Below are positions 20,521 to 31,237 of a stretch of DNA of 64,000 nt, piece by piece. Where the stretch lies: NCBI RefSeq assembly GCF_000328475.2, contig NC_026497.1, forward strand, positions 1 through 64,000, given 5' to 3'. Position 1 is the first letter of the stretch; the number at the start of each line of letters is the position of its first letter. Origin of the DNA: Mycosarcoma maydis. Lineage: Eukaryota > Basidiomycota > Ustilaginomycetes > Ustilaginales. Position numbers and translations under genes: made by a program. The notes under the pieces are model-generated. The model saw only the letters and a list, made by a program, of their open reading frames with translations. It was not told where the DNA came from and ran no database searches.

Positions 20521-23500
20521 CTAGACAACACACTCATGATTGTGATGATTGTGATCGTCGGCAGAGGGAGAAGCTCGAGTGGCTTGTGTTTCGGCCGTCG
20601 ATGCATCTTGCAGTGCCTTTAACACAAGCTCGCTGTATTCTTGAGCGAAGCACCAAGCCGGATTGTCGTCACGCACCGACTCTACAAGCGTGCGTAAATG
20701 TTGGCGGTCGAGCTGTTTGAGTACAGCGCGAGTTTCGCCGCCTTCTCTGCGCACACCGTTCTCTGTCTGGCACAGCACGTCAGCACGCCAGAGCGCCAGC
20801 CCGCAGAAGGTCGCATGACGCGTATCGCCTTGCAAGATCCAGCGGCGCGTCTCGGAGGAAGCGTTCGTAGCGCCATCCTTACTCTGACTGTTCCGATGGT
20901 GACGTCGTTGTAGATCGCGCTCTGTATTTTGCTGTGGAGCAAATAACTGCGCATGCGACGCTTGTCGAACATCTCCACCTGCCATGTGGCGATCAAAGAT
21001 GGCGCGTCTGGCATCGGACAATCGTCCTTCCCCAGCGAAGCTCGACCATCTCGGTGGCAAGTGTGAAGCTCGACGCAGAGCCGTCGCGGCACTGGGCCCA
21101 GCACCTACCGATACCGAAGCGCGCCAATCTGCAAGCACCTCGAATCCTTCTTGCACTTCGTGTTCGCGAAAGATACCTGCAAGCCCGAGATACTGAAACT
21201 TGCGATGCCAGAATTGCACGCGTAGCCAATCTTGGCTGCGCGTTGGCGTCGGCGTCGGCGTCGGCGTACCAGTGTCGTTCCGGCTCTCTTTGGCGTCGCC
21301 CACCTTCGCTTGATTGTCATGGTCTACGGTCAAGACCAGATGGGGCCACGCCTGCTTGGCTGGGATCAGCTCTTCGCATACGTGCTCGCCGATCGAATTG
21401 GTAGATTGCGGTGATGACCGCTTTTCGTCAAGGAGTTTGATCGTACATACTAGCACCACCAAAGACATGTACACCGCATGCGACGAAGCAGGCGCCAGCC
21501 TCTCCTTTTTGCACTTTGTCCTCGCGGCGCAAAGTAGCGTCAAGATCGTGCCTGCATGCACAAGCGCCCTCCGACAGTATGGAGATTCGGCCCAAACCTG
21601 TAGCAGCAGCGCAATCTTTTCATGCCGCTCCTGATCGATTGCAGAACTACGTTTGCTCGTAGCCAAGTAGAAGCAAAGCGACTGCAGCGGAGCACATAGT
21701 CCCAAAAAGATAGTCTGCCATCGAATCGTCAACTGCTGCGCGTCGTCGGTGACTTTGAGACCGAGTCCTGCGGCAGCCTCGTCACTGTTTGTGTGACAGC
21801 CATTTTTCGAGCCGCTGAACATCTCGGACCAGTTCATCAGAGCGTGCGCTACTCGCGTGGCGTGCAAAGTGCGCCCGATCCGCCAACCAGGAAGGTCGAT
21901 CAAGCTTGCGCTCTGAATGTCAAAGTGGTCCGCGTCGATTTCGAGCTGTTCGGGTAGAGCGCCTGTGCCCCATGCTGGCGTCTGATACCAGCCGCTGTCC
22001 ACCATCCATGCTCCGTGCACAGCCTCCAACAGCGCCGACATGTACAATTGCGGTACGATCCGAACCTCGGACGTCGCCGTGGGCGTCTCGCTCTCTGCAT
22101 CCTGTACATCGGCATGCGATGGACGCCGGCTAGAGCGCGCTGACGAGCTTGACGGCTCTGTGACCTCGACAAAAGCGCCTGTCACTGCACTAAATGTACG
22201 TTCCGCATTATCAGCATGCGAACGCGAAGGCTTCGAAGCCTGAGTGCTGCTCCTGCTGGCACCAAAATCGAAGGAGCTGCGAAAGCGCGGTGGAGCAACA
22301 GTTGCGGGCTGGTTCGCCACATGTGGTCTGAGCAACTGCTCTGCAAGACAGGCTGCGATTGAAACAGGCTTGCCATCCGAAAAAGCGACCTTGGCACCCT
22401 TCGAGGAAGGCAGAGAGGTGCTGGTGGCCAGTCGACTCTTCCACACTTTCGGCGGCCAGGCGAAAAACACCGAGTCTGGACACGGCTCGTGGACGTGTGC
22501 AAACACGAATTGACAGCGTGGTCCCTCGAGCCGAGCCGAGAGGTCGATTTCGAAAGGCGAAAAGTAACACGAAGACTGCGAGTCTAAAATCGCACACAGA
22601 AGAAGCGTCCTCTTGCGGCTCTCGTGCTCATACCAAAGCGACCACAGCTCAGACAGCTCTTGTTCATCGAGCTGATCCAGACTGTCTGTATCGATCCGAT
22701 CCAAGGCGACATCAAATGTCGACGAGCGCGTCTCCACCTTGAGCACGTCCAAGAGAATCGACTCGCGATTTTGCTCGAATTTGTGCCAGAGATCAGGTGT
22801 GTGCTGACGCATGCCATACATGCCGACAAGAAGAAAGCAGTTCAAGAAGCACTGCAACTTGGCGCCAAGATGAAGAGTGTGTCTACACGACAATACCACC
22901 AAGCCGAACAGGAAACAGATCAATCGGTGCCCTTCCTCGGCAACGTTGGGAATGGTGCTTTGCAGCGATGCCAGAGACAGGAGCGCAAATGCCTCTTCCG
23001 AGCTGTGAGCTTTTTGTTGTCCGAGCATGAATGGATGATAAATCGGAGCAGCTGTACGAATCACCTTGGGGATCAGCGGTGTTAAAGACTCGAGCATCTC
23101 GACCGATGGATGCAGGTGGTTTTGGCACAGCTGAGCGAACGCACGAAAACGATCCACGACCAACTGCAATTGATCGCCACTCACCGCTGACGTTGAGACG
23201 GAGGCGGAAGCGGAAGTGGAAGCGGAAGCATGTTGTTGTTGATGATTCGAGGGCGCAAGACCCTTGTCGACCTCGGCCTGACTCTTGTCGACTGCGTCTG
23301 CGAACGAGACATGATCTTGACCTGCGGATCTTGTCGAAGTCGCAGCGTTGTCGGATGCAATGGTAGCGGCAATGTCTGGATGTCTACCATTATCCGTTGG
23401 TGAATTCATGGCCACGTCTTTCGAGTCAGAGGCTGTTGGACGTGGGACATTTGGCAACGGAGTAGCTTGGTGCAGGCTGTCTCCGTTGCGAGCAGACTTC

Positions 23501-25446
23501 TCTTCGCCTTCTTCGACCCTGGCAGCCCTCTGCGAAGGGGACGATTCATGAGGCTTGTTGAAATTTGGGTCTGAGTATAAGGACATGCCAACAGTCTCTT
23601 GCGCTTCGCCCTTGACGTTGGAATCCTCGACTGGTTGTATAAGGGTGTCATGCGACTCGCCAGCATAGCTTTGGGTACCACTTCGATGGACGTGAGTTTG
23701 CGAATTGTTGTCAAACGTCATTGATGCCGAGCTCCAAGAACGCTCCATCGACCTTCGACGAGAAGTTGCGTTCGGACCAAGCGCTTCGCTTTGAGATGCG
23801 GTCAGCGATGGCAGGTAGGCAGAGCTCTGCGACGATTGGGCTTGAGAGAATGAGTGTTGGTGATACGACGAGGCGGATGGTGCAAACCGATCACCGGCCC
23901 ATGCAGCCGACACTGCGGTTTGTGAAGGTATCAGAGGCGCCGCAGCCATACTGGTCTCTGGCTGCTGCGCGAAGCATGATTGCGAAGAAAAAGTGCGCGA
24001 TGGGTCGATGGCTGATGATTGACTGGAGCCTAGGTCGATGCCGAGATCGGCCATGATTCGTTCGACTTGTTCTGCATTGGGCGGGGCGACAGGAGCAGCG
24101 TTCTCGCTAAGATTGCGAAAGTCGACGGGAAAGCAGGTATCGGCCGCCATGGTCGAGCGTTCGCAAGGAGATGCGCCGGAGCCAGCAGGTATAGGACAAG
24201 CATGAGAACAATTTTGGCCGTGCTCGGTGGCCGATTCGACGCGCACGCGCTCGGCACCCTGCGCTGTGAGCATGGACGGATCGAGACTGGCCCAGCACTC
24301 GTCACCGTGTCTCGAAGGCATCGCGCCCACGAAGAATTCAGACTGGAGCATCTCCGTCTGCGTCGGAAAGTCTGCCAAATGAGGCAGCTCACCAAATGAG
24401 GGAAGCCCAGACGGTGTAGCGGAGGAGGCAAAACTCGGGTCGATATAGCCACGTCGACCGTGGTCCGATGGTGGAAATGATGCGAGGCCCATGGCTCCTA
24501 CTGCACCCGACCATCCCGCGTGACTACTAGGATGAACATAGTTCGTCTGGCCATCTTGGCGTTCCCAGGGGAACTGCGACGGAAGCGGAGCTTGGCTGGC
24601 TCCGTGGTCAAAGTCGGACGCTTGCATCCAGTTGGACCTATACATGGAGGTGCTCTGGTCGTGAGATGCCCTTCGCGTTGGACCAACACGATCCATTGGC
24701 TCAGAGGTGTTGGAAAAGAGCGACGGTGTGCTGTACGAAGGCTGGCAACTCGGTTCTTCTTTGATCGAGTAACTCGTCCTGTTCTGATAAGGGCGCATAC
24801 CATCCTCCTGAAGGCAGTAAGTAGTACGTGGCGTTGATTGTCAGCATCGCTAGGGTCAAGGCTGAAGTTGATTCGTGGTGACACTTACAGGTGGAGCCGC
24901 GCCGGGCAGGAAGGCGGCATCTGGCGCGCGGGAGCTGTCACGCCAATGGGCTGAGGAGATGCCCTTGGGTGAGTGAGTCGCGCCATCGCGGCTGTAGATG
25001 TCGGGAAACGAGGCGGTTCGTGCGAGCGGATCGGGTAGGGTGCGTGGGTCATGTGCTCTACGCTGGTATGCGCTGTTGTTACTGTTGAAGGCGCTTTCAA
25101 ACGGTGATCGGAGCGCCAACATGCTGTAGCTGCTTGTAGAGACAAAATTCGACGAGGCGGCGGCGCCAGGCGCAGCGCCAGTATAGAGGCGCTCAGCGGG
25201 TGTTGTCGAGGAAGCAGAGGGAGCCTCGGGTGAGCGGTAGAGATGGGGATGCTTTCGACGCAGATGGCGCGCCATGCTGTCGTTGCGTGAAAATGCGCGA
25301 TTGCATCCGGGACAGGTAAAGTCGCGCCTCTGGGTATGCGTCATCTCGTGTCTGCGCAAGTGCGCTCGCTTGACGAAGGAGGCTGAGCATCCTAGCACGT
25401 CGCAATGAAATTTACGAGCCGGATCATGGCTGCGAAAAGCAGGCAT
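20521..25446 (-). CDS. C2H2 zinc finger plus fungal-specific TF domain regulator, two exons
   Basis: Exon 1 25446-24889 and exon 2 24807-20521 join in phase 0 (GTAAGT donor, CTTCAG acceptor, 81-bp intron), giving about 1614 residues. Two C2H2 fingers lie at about 13-37 (CDVLGC...HEMTH) and 43-66 (CPGCNR...HLRRKH). A long Ser/Gln-rich disordered region follows. A fungal-type TF domain comes next, recognisable from HPSVEMLESLTPLIPKV and the IYHPFMLGQQ segment. The first finger has the C-x4-C spacing also seen in the regulator at 5960-9694, so the two share an architecture. The true start could lie upstream, since a TTTTCGCAG acceptor-like sequence sits next to the chosen ATG. It is convergent with the acid phosphatase, 300 bp apart. 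Confidence 0.87.
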
Positions 25447-26001
25447 AGCGAGTCAGAGACGGCCACGACGGTGTTGACGAGCAGAGCGGACAAAGATCGA
25501 GTAGGTTCGGCTCGAATCATCAGATCCGTGGCAGAGAGAGAGATGTTGAAGGTGGGACAAAAAGGAGGGACCGGACACGAATCATGAGTGGATACTTCGC
25601 ATTTAAGCAAGGGTCGGACAGCACAGGCAGATACGGGAGTGGGGACCAACGATAGCTATGCGGCACCACAGATTCCCACCAACCTCAGAGGACCCACCAA
25701 GACAGCTACAGTATCAATGAGGCCACACGCGCACTTGCTGCGATTCTGGCTCAGCAGAGGTTAGCAATTCGTGCTTGTTTAACAAGCGTCGACGAATGCA
25801 ATTCATTACACAGCGTGCGCACACTGAAACGCTGGATGGCTTGTGGGGGTTGAAGCAAGACGAGATGAAGCGCAGCTGGATGAGCGCACACGCTTCCAAT
25901 ACGTGATGCCAAAAAATTAAACTCTGCCCGACGATGCTGTTTTGCTATCGGCCAATATTGGCATGGCACAGCTGCGAACCCAAAGAGGCTCAAGGCGTAG
26001 C
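25447..26001. other. Intergenic region
   Basis: Upstream of the zinc-finger gene and downstream of the metallo-beta-lactamase-fold gene, both on the minus strand. Open frames here overlap the zinc-finger 5' end in another frame and are not convincing. No notable repeat. Confidence 0.5.
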
Positions 26002-27283
26002 TTACTTGAATGTCTCGAATGCATCGGGAGAGTGACCTTCTTTCTCGACGTAGTAGCGTGCAGAACGCAAGAGAGCAGCTCGGGAGTCGGTCAGGATGTG
26101 GCGGCCCGACCAACCACCGAAGGTGGCCGTCCAGTTAAAGTTGCGCATCTGCATCCAGATGTGTTCGACGTCGCGCGGCGGAAGTGGGATGTTGTTTGGG
26201 AAGCTGTATGCGAAAGTGAACCTCTTCCTGTCCAATGTGACCATGAAAGTATCGGCGCAAAAGACAGCGGCGCCTCTTGGTTTGCGGGGAGCTGGGGCTT
26301 CGGCGTCGCGATCCCAGTGAAGAGCGTTGGAGCCAGGGAAATGGCCGCCGCATCTGATGAGCGTGAGACTGGGAATACCTGGGATCGAGAAAATATCGTC
26401 TTGGACTTGGACAAGGTACTGTCGGCGTGCAGGGACATCGGGGTTAGAAGGGTGGCAGTTCAGGCCACGTTGATACCAGTGGCGGTCGAGCTTGGAGATG
26501 AAGACTTTGCAGTTGAGCATCTTGGCCCATGTCAGGCTTGCCGCATTGAAGTGTGGATGCGAAATGGCGATCGAGTGGACTTTGCCGGTAGGGCTAGCTG
26601 CACAAATACTCTGCATGAGTTCGACAGAGGCAAAGCCGCAACAGTCCCAGATGACGGCACCAGCCTGGGTGAGCAGCACGATAGGCGTCTGGCCGATAGC
26701 GAAAGGAGGGTCGAGCTTGATTCGCAGAATGCGAGCATCTGATTCTTCTGGAACAAGTTCAAACGACGTTGTTGATCCGAGCAGTTTCTGCGACGTATAC
26801 GTTTGGCCAGTTGGGCACGGGTACTGTCGGTCATCTGAAGCATCCGAAATTTGGGACACAGTGTGAGTTGCCACGATAGCAGAGTTCGGCAGAATCGATG
26901 CAACCAAGTTAGAGGTGGCCAGCACCGATTAGAGCAAGAGGCGCATATTTGCAGCATTCACCGGCGTGGCAGCGAGTGTAATGAAGAAGACGGGGTTACC
27001 CACCATAGCAGATAAGACACTCTTCGGGTCCTGATTCCGAGGAGTATTGGTTGCCACACGTGGTGCAGATAGCTAGGTCCGCACTGGAAGACAGTTTGAC
27101 GGACGAGGACAGCAAGGTCAGAGTTAGGTGGGCAGAATTACATCTGGAGCGGCACCTATTATTCGCCAAAGGATAGAAATCACGAATGCAATCAGAGTCA
27201 ACTTACTCCTGCTGCCAAAAGTGTTTCATATTGGACGATAACGTCGTCGTCGATTGGGTGATCGGAGAATTGGCCGACGACAT
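26002..27283 (-). CDS. Metallo-beta-lactamase-fold protein with N-terminal Cys knuckles
   Basis: Three exons, 27283-27207, 27083-27004 and 26834-26002, keep phase (2, then 1) and give 329 residues. The short middle exon supplies CTTCG...CLIC, joined to DDRQYPCPTGQTYTS. That reconstructs the CxTCG / CxIC-D-RQY-GQ start typical of a fungal and bacterial MBL-fold family. The core then has FAIGQ, IWDC, AISHPHFNAASLTW, GGHFPGSNALHW and CADTF. The usual HxHxDH metal motif is changed to SHPHFN, so metal binding and hydrolase activity are uncertain. Introns start GTAAGT and GTGGGT; the first contains the CGTGATT repeat. No targeting signal is seen. Substrate is unknown. Confidence 0.85.
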
Positions 27284-27630
27284 CCTGGCCGAGGCGAGCT
27301 AGAGGTGAGACGAAAGCAGCCCAATTCGCGATTTCAAGCGTATTCGTGATTCGAGTCGAGCATCGATTAGTGTTGGCGTGGATGAGGCATGTGTCGTGCC
27401 TCTCTTGCCGCAAATCGTGAATGGCAGAGGCCAAAATCAAGCTAGTTAAGGGCGAGGCTCGAAAACAAGCGTGAAGCGTTGCACACTTGATGCTGTCCAA
27501 GTTGGCGATCACAGCGAGAGGCGTGAAGCGTTGTGCTGCCTGACTTGGCTGGTTCACTCAGTGACTGTCGGATCCCCGGATCATCACATGGTCTGTCGTG
27601 TGTGAGCCAGGGTCATGCGGGTCATGCTAG

Positions 27631-27675
27631 ATTCGTGATTCGTGATTCGTGATTCGTGATTCGTGATTCGTGATT
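27631..27675. repeat. (CGTGATT)6 tandem array
   Basis: Six perfect head-to-tail copies of CGTGATT from 27634, preceded by ATT. It is the longest perfect array of this heptamer in the window. Confidence 0.95.
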
Positions 27676-27833
27676 CACTCGTGACTAAGTTCTGACTGTC
27701 GTGTGGAGGAGGCACCTACACTCATGGACTGACTCACGTCTTGAAATCGCTCAAGCTCAGCTCAGGTCCGTGTAGATAACTCGCAGCGTGCAGGGAAATT
27801 CTAGATCAGGATTCAGGATCTGTGATTCGTGAT

Positions 27834-27847
27834 TTAACTTAAGTTAA
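27834..27847. repeat. TTAACTTAAGTTAA palindrome
   Basis: A perfect 14-bp inverted repeat flanked by CGTGAT on the left and CGTGAATT on the right. Shorter relatives (TTAACTTA, AAGTTAA) occur beside the heptamer at other sites in the window. Confidence 0.8.
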
Positions 27848-28365
27848 TCGTGAATTATATTATTATAAAAACTCCCTCAAAAAGGGGGTTGCGAAAAACA
27901 CGAGTCCATTTGTGGCAGGGCGTAATTAACCTTCCAATTCCATGTTCACATACATGACTCGTGATTACGTGTTACACGTCTGATTCCGATTGGTCAGGGT
28001 TCAATCTGCCCGATTGTGGCCGATGCCGGAACGGCCAAAGCTCGGGGAGAAAATTTTGAGAATTTTGGAAGAAACGCAGGCGTGGGCGGGTGCGGTTGGC
28101 TGGAATTGTGAGTTAACTTACGTGTGAGTAATTCATGATTCACAATTGGTGCTCGCCTAGACCATGAACTGAGGTGTTCCTTGCCAGATCCCGTGGTGTT
28201 GCTTTCAGACACAACGACGAGATCAGCCTATCTACCATCTTCTGATTCCGCATCGCACAAACTCGCAGGTCTAGTGCACCTTCACCAACCCACGTCCACG
28301 CTTTGTCGGATATTGCGCTTGGCGAAAGCCTCCGTCTCATCAGCACTAGAACGTCAGCCACCATC

Positions 28366-30894
28366 ATGGTCGCCATTCCGCGAGTGGCTGCTGCTCGTTC
28401 GCTAGCTCGCCAGCTGGCCAGGCAAAGTCTGAGAACAACAAGCTTCGCATCTGCTCCGGTCCGCATCGCCATCGCCTCTACACCGCTCGCGCGCTCGCCG
28501 AGTTCGTTCCGCAGTCTGAGCAGTTCCACCCGCAGGAGCGCAGCAGCAGCAGCCGCTGCCGCTGCCGCCAAGGCCACCCCAGCACACGATGACTCGCATA
28601 CACCTATGGCCGTACTTACCGAGGCCGACCTTGGTCGTCTTGTGCGCCAGCGTAACGTCGGTATCTCTGCGCACATCGACAGCGGCAAGACCACATTGAC
28701 AGAACGAGTGCTCTTCTACACGGGCAGAATCAAGGACATCCACGAGGTCCGAGGAAGAGATGCTGTTGGAGCCAAGATGGATCACATGGAGCTCGAACGT
28801 GAAAAGGGTATCACTATTCAGAGTGCTGCCACCTACTGCAGCTGGAAAGCTACTCCGCCCACAGAAAAGGCGAGCGTCAGCGGCGATGCTGCCAACGTCG
28901 AAAGCAAGGAACTCATGGAAAAGAAACAAGATTTCCACATCAACATCATCGACACACCTGGTCACGTTGACTTTACCATCGAGGTAGAACGTGCGCTGCG
29001 AGTGCTCGACGGTGCCGTCCTCGTCCTTTGTGCCGTATCGGGAGTGCAGTCGCAGACCATCACGGTCGACAGGCAGATGCGACGATACTCGGTGCCCCGT
29101 ATCAGCTTCATCAACAAGATGGATCGTGCCGGTGCTAATCCGTGGCGCGTTATCGGTCAGATCCGTAACAAACTCAAGATGCCAGCAGCCGCCGTTCAGA
29201 TTCCGATTGGTGCAGAAGACGACTTTAACGGTGTCATTGATCTGATCCGCTGGAAGGCCGTCTACAACGAGGGCCACAAGGGTATCGACATTCGCGAGAC
29301 CGACGAGATCCCCGCCGAGTACCTCGAGCTGGCCAAGCAGAAGCGCGCCGAGCTTATTGAGCAGCTCGCAGAGGTCGACGACGAGATGACCGAGATGTTC
29401 ATCGAGGAGCGCGAACCTACGATCGAGGAGCTTGCCGCCGCCATTCGCCGTACCACGATCCGATGCCAGTTCTCACCCGTCTTTCTCGGTTCGGCCATCA
29501 AGAACAAGGGTGTTCAGGCCATGCTTGACGGCGTCTGCTCGTACCTGCCCAACCCTGCCGAGGTGCCTGCCACGGCTATGGACATGAGCAGTGCTGCCAC
29601 TAAGAAGGCGGCGGAGGAGGCAGCCCAGGCTGCAGGAGAGGACCAAGAAGCAGCAGCAGAGGCGCGCAAGAATGCGGCTCCACCCGTTCTACCGCTCTCT
29701 CCGGCTTCGGAAGCACCGCTCGTGGGTCTCGCATTCAAGCTGGAAGAAGGCAAGTACGGTCAGCTGACGTACATGCGCGTCTATCAAGGAACGCTCAAGC
29801 GCGGCAACCTGATTTTCAACGCGCGTACCGGTAAAAAGGTCAAGGTGCCTCGACTGGTACGAATGCACTCGAACGACATGGAGGATGTCGACGAGATTGG
29901 CGCTGGAGAGATTTGCGCCATGTTTGGTGTCGAGTGCTCTTCCGGTGATACCTTTACCGACGGCACTACGCAGCTGAGTATGACGAGCATGTTTGTTCCG
30001 GAACCCGTCATCTCGCTCGCTATCACTCCTGAGGGTAAGGAGTCGCAGAACTTCTCGCGTGCTCTCAACCGTTTCCAAAAGGAGGACCCCACGTTCCGCG
30101 TTCACGTTGACAAGGAATCCAACGAGACCATTATCTCGGGCATGGGTGAGCTTCATTTGGAAATCTATGTGGAGCGTATGCGTCGAGAGTACAACGTTCC
30201 CTGCACTACGGGTAAGCCGCGCGTAGCTTTCCGCGAGACGATCGAGAAGAAGGCGACGTTTGCCTACACGCACAAGAAACAGACGGGTGGTGCAGGTCAA
30301 TTTGGTCGTGTCATGGGCTACATTGAACCTATGGAGGTGGATCCAGAGACTGGCGTTGATACGGCGTTTGATAATCGCGTTGTCGGTGGCTCGATTCCCA
30401 ACGGCTACATTAGCGCTTGTGAAAAGGGATTCTACGATGCGCTCGAAAAGGGTGCTCTCTCGGGTCACGCCGTGACTGGTGTTCGCTTCGTGCTCGAGGA
30501 CGGTGCAGCGCACAGCGTCGATTCGTCCGAACTGGCGTTCCGACTGGCGACGGCGGGCGCCTTCCGCGAAGCGTACCAGAAAGCGAACCCGGTGATTCTG
30601 GAACCCAAGATGACGGTCGAAGTGGTGGCACCCATCGAATTTCAGGGTGCCGTGATTGGCGCACTAAACCAGCGCAAGGGTACAATTTCGGACACCGAAG
30701 TTCGCGAGGACGAGTTCACATTGACCGCCGAGGTGTCGCTCAACGACATGTTCGGCTATAGCTCGCAGCTGCGTGGTCTGACGCAAGGTAAAGGTGAATT
30801 CTCGATGGAGTACAAGTGTCACACGCCCGTCATGATGAACATTCAAAAAGAGATGCACGAGGCTTATCGCAAGAAGCAGACCGAGAAGAAGTGA
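28366..30894 (+). CDS. MEF1: Mitochondrial elongation factor G (translocase)
   Basis: A single exon of 842 residues. The first 60 or so are Arg/Ser/Ala-rich without acids, a mitochondrial presequence, followed by an Ala run. The GTPase domain starts [18 protein letters not shown] (P-loop), with [20 protein letters not shown] (G3) and NKMDRAG (G4). The rest follows EF-G domains II-V, for example [15 protein letters not shown] and the GYIEPMEV segment. EF-G moves tRNA and mRNA along the mitochondrial ribosome. An Ala/Glu-rich insert ([20 protein letters not shown] and following) separates the G domain from domain II. The start at 28366 (ATCATGGTC context) is preferred over an in-frame ATG 63 bp upstream, because it begins the presequence. 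Confidence 0.95.
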   Translation: MVAIPRVAAARSLARQLARQSLRTTSFASAPVRIAIASTPLARSPSSFRSLSSSTRRSAAAAAAAAAAKATPAHDDSHTPMAVLTEADLGRLVRQRNVGISAHIDSGKTTLTERVLFYTGRIKDIHEVRGRDAVGAKMDHMELEREKGITIQSAATYCSWKATPPTEKASVSGDAANVESKELMEKKQDFHINIIDTPGHVDFTIEVERALRVLDGAVLVLCAVSGVQSQTITVDRQMRRYSVPRISFINKMDRAGANPWRVIGQIRNKLKMPAAAVQIPIGAEDDFNGVIDLIRWKAVYNEGHKGIDIRETDEIPAEYLELAKQKRAELIEQLAEVDDEMTEMFIEEREPTIEELAAAIRRTTIRCQFSPVFLGSAIKNKGVQAMLDGVCSYLPNPAEVPATAMDMSSAATKKAAEEAAQAAGEDQEAAAEARKNAAPPVLPLSPASEAPLVGLAFKLEEGKYGQLTYMRVYQGTLKRGNLIFNARTGKKVKVPRLVRMHSNDMEDVDEIGAGEICAMFGVECSSGDTFTDGTTQLSMTSMFVPEPVISLAITPEGKESQNFSRALNRFQKEDPTFRVHVDKESNETIISGMGELHLEIYVERMRREYNVPCTTGKPRVAFRETIEKKATFAYTHKKQTGGAGQFGRVMGYIEPMEVDPETGVDTAFDNRVVGGSIPNGYISACEKGFYDALEKGALSGHAVTGVRFVLEDGAAHSVDSSELAFRLATAGAFREAYQKANPVILEPKMTVEVVAPIEFQGAVIGALNQRKGTISDTEVREDEFTLTAEVSLNDMFGYSSQLRGLTQGKGEFSMEYKCHTPVMMNIQKEMHEAYRKKQTEKK

Positions 30895-31237
30895 TTCCAC
30901 GATTCTCGCTTGCCGTGAAGAGCATCGCCATCTTTGTCACCAAGTTAGTTTGTTTTTGTACCACAGTCAGAGTGTTTTCGTATACGTGATAGATCAGATG
31001 CTGTCTTGGCTCACAAAAAACTTTTTGCACTTGCTCGTACGAGGCGCTGAGCGCACTACCAAAGCACGGAGGGTATCAGTCACGAGGGCGCTACACAAAC
31101 CATGCAATGAGACGATGGGTGCAAAAGTCAGAACGGTACGCCGAGCTGTAGCCGATAGAGGGGTTCGACTTGGGTATAAAAGAACGAGAGCAAAGACAAA
31201 AGCTACGAACAAGGAAGTCGAAAACGTTCTGATTGTT
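30895..31237. other. Convergent 3' region
   Basis: Tail-to-tail spacer between MEF1 and the first KRE6/SKN1-like gene; it probably holds both terminators. No gene seen. Confidence 0.5.

Larger units (their letters stand above)
27284..28365. other. Repeat-rich divergent intergenic region
   Basis: Between the MBL-fold gene (minus) and MEF1 (plus). It holds a (CGTGATT)6 array, a 14-bp TTAACTTAAGTTAA palindrome next to an AT-rich stretch (27848-27875), and single repeat copies near 28135. No supported gene. Confidence 0.7.

Noticed and set aside
27631..27675. CRISPR-like regular repeats
   Set aside because: Seven-bp units in direct tandem without spacers in a eukaryotic genome; a simple tandem repeat.
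31170..31185. TATAAAA on the plus strand downstream of MEF1
   Set aside because: No plus-strand gene follows; it lies in a convergent 3' region.
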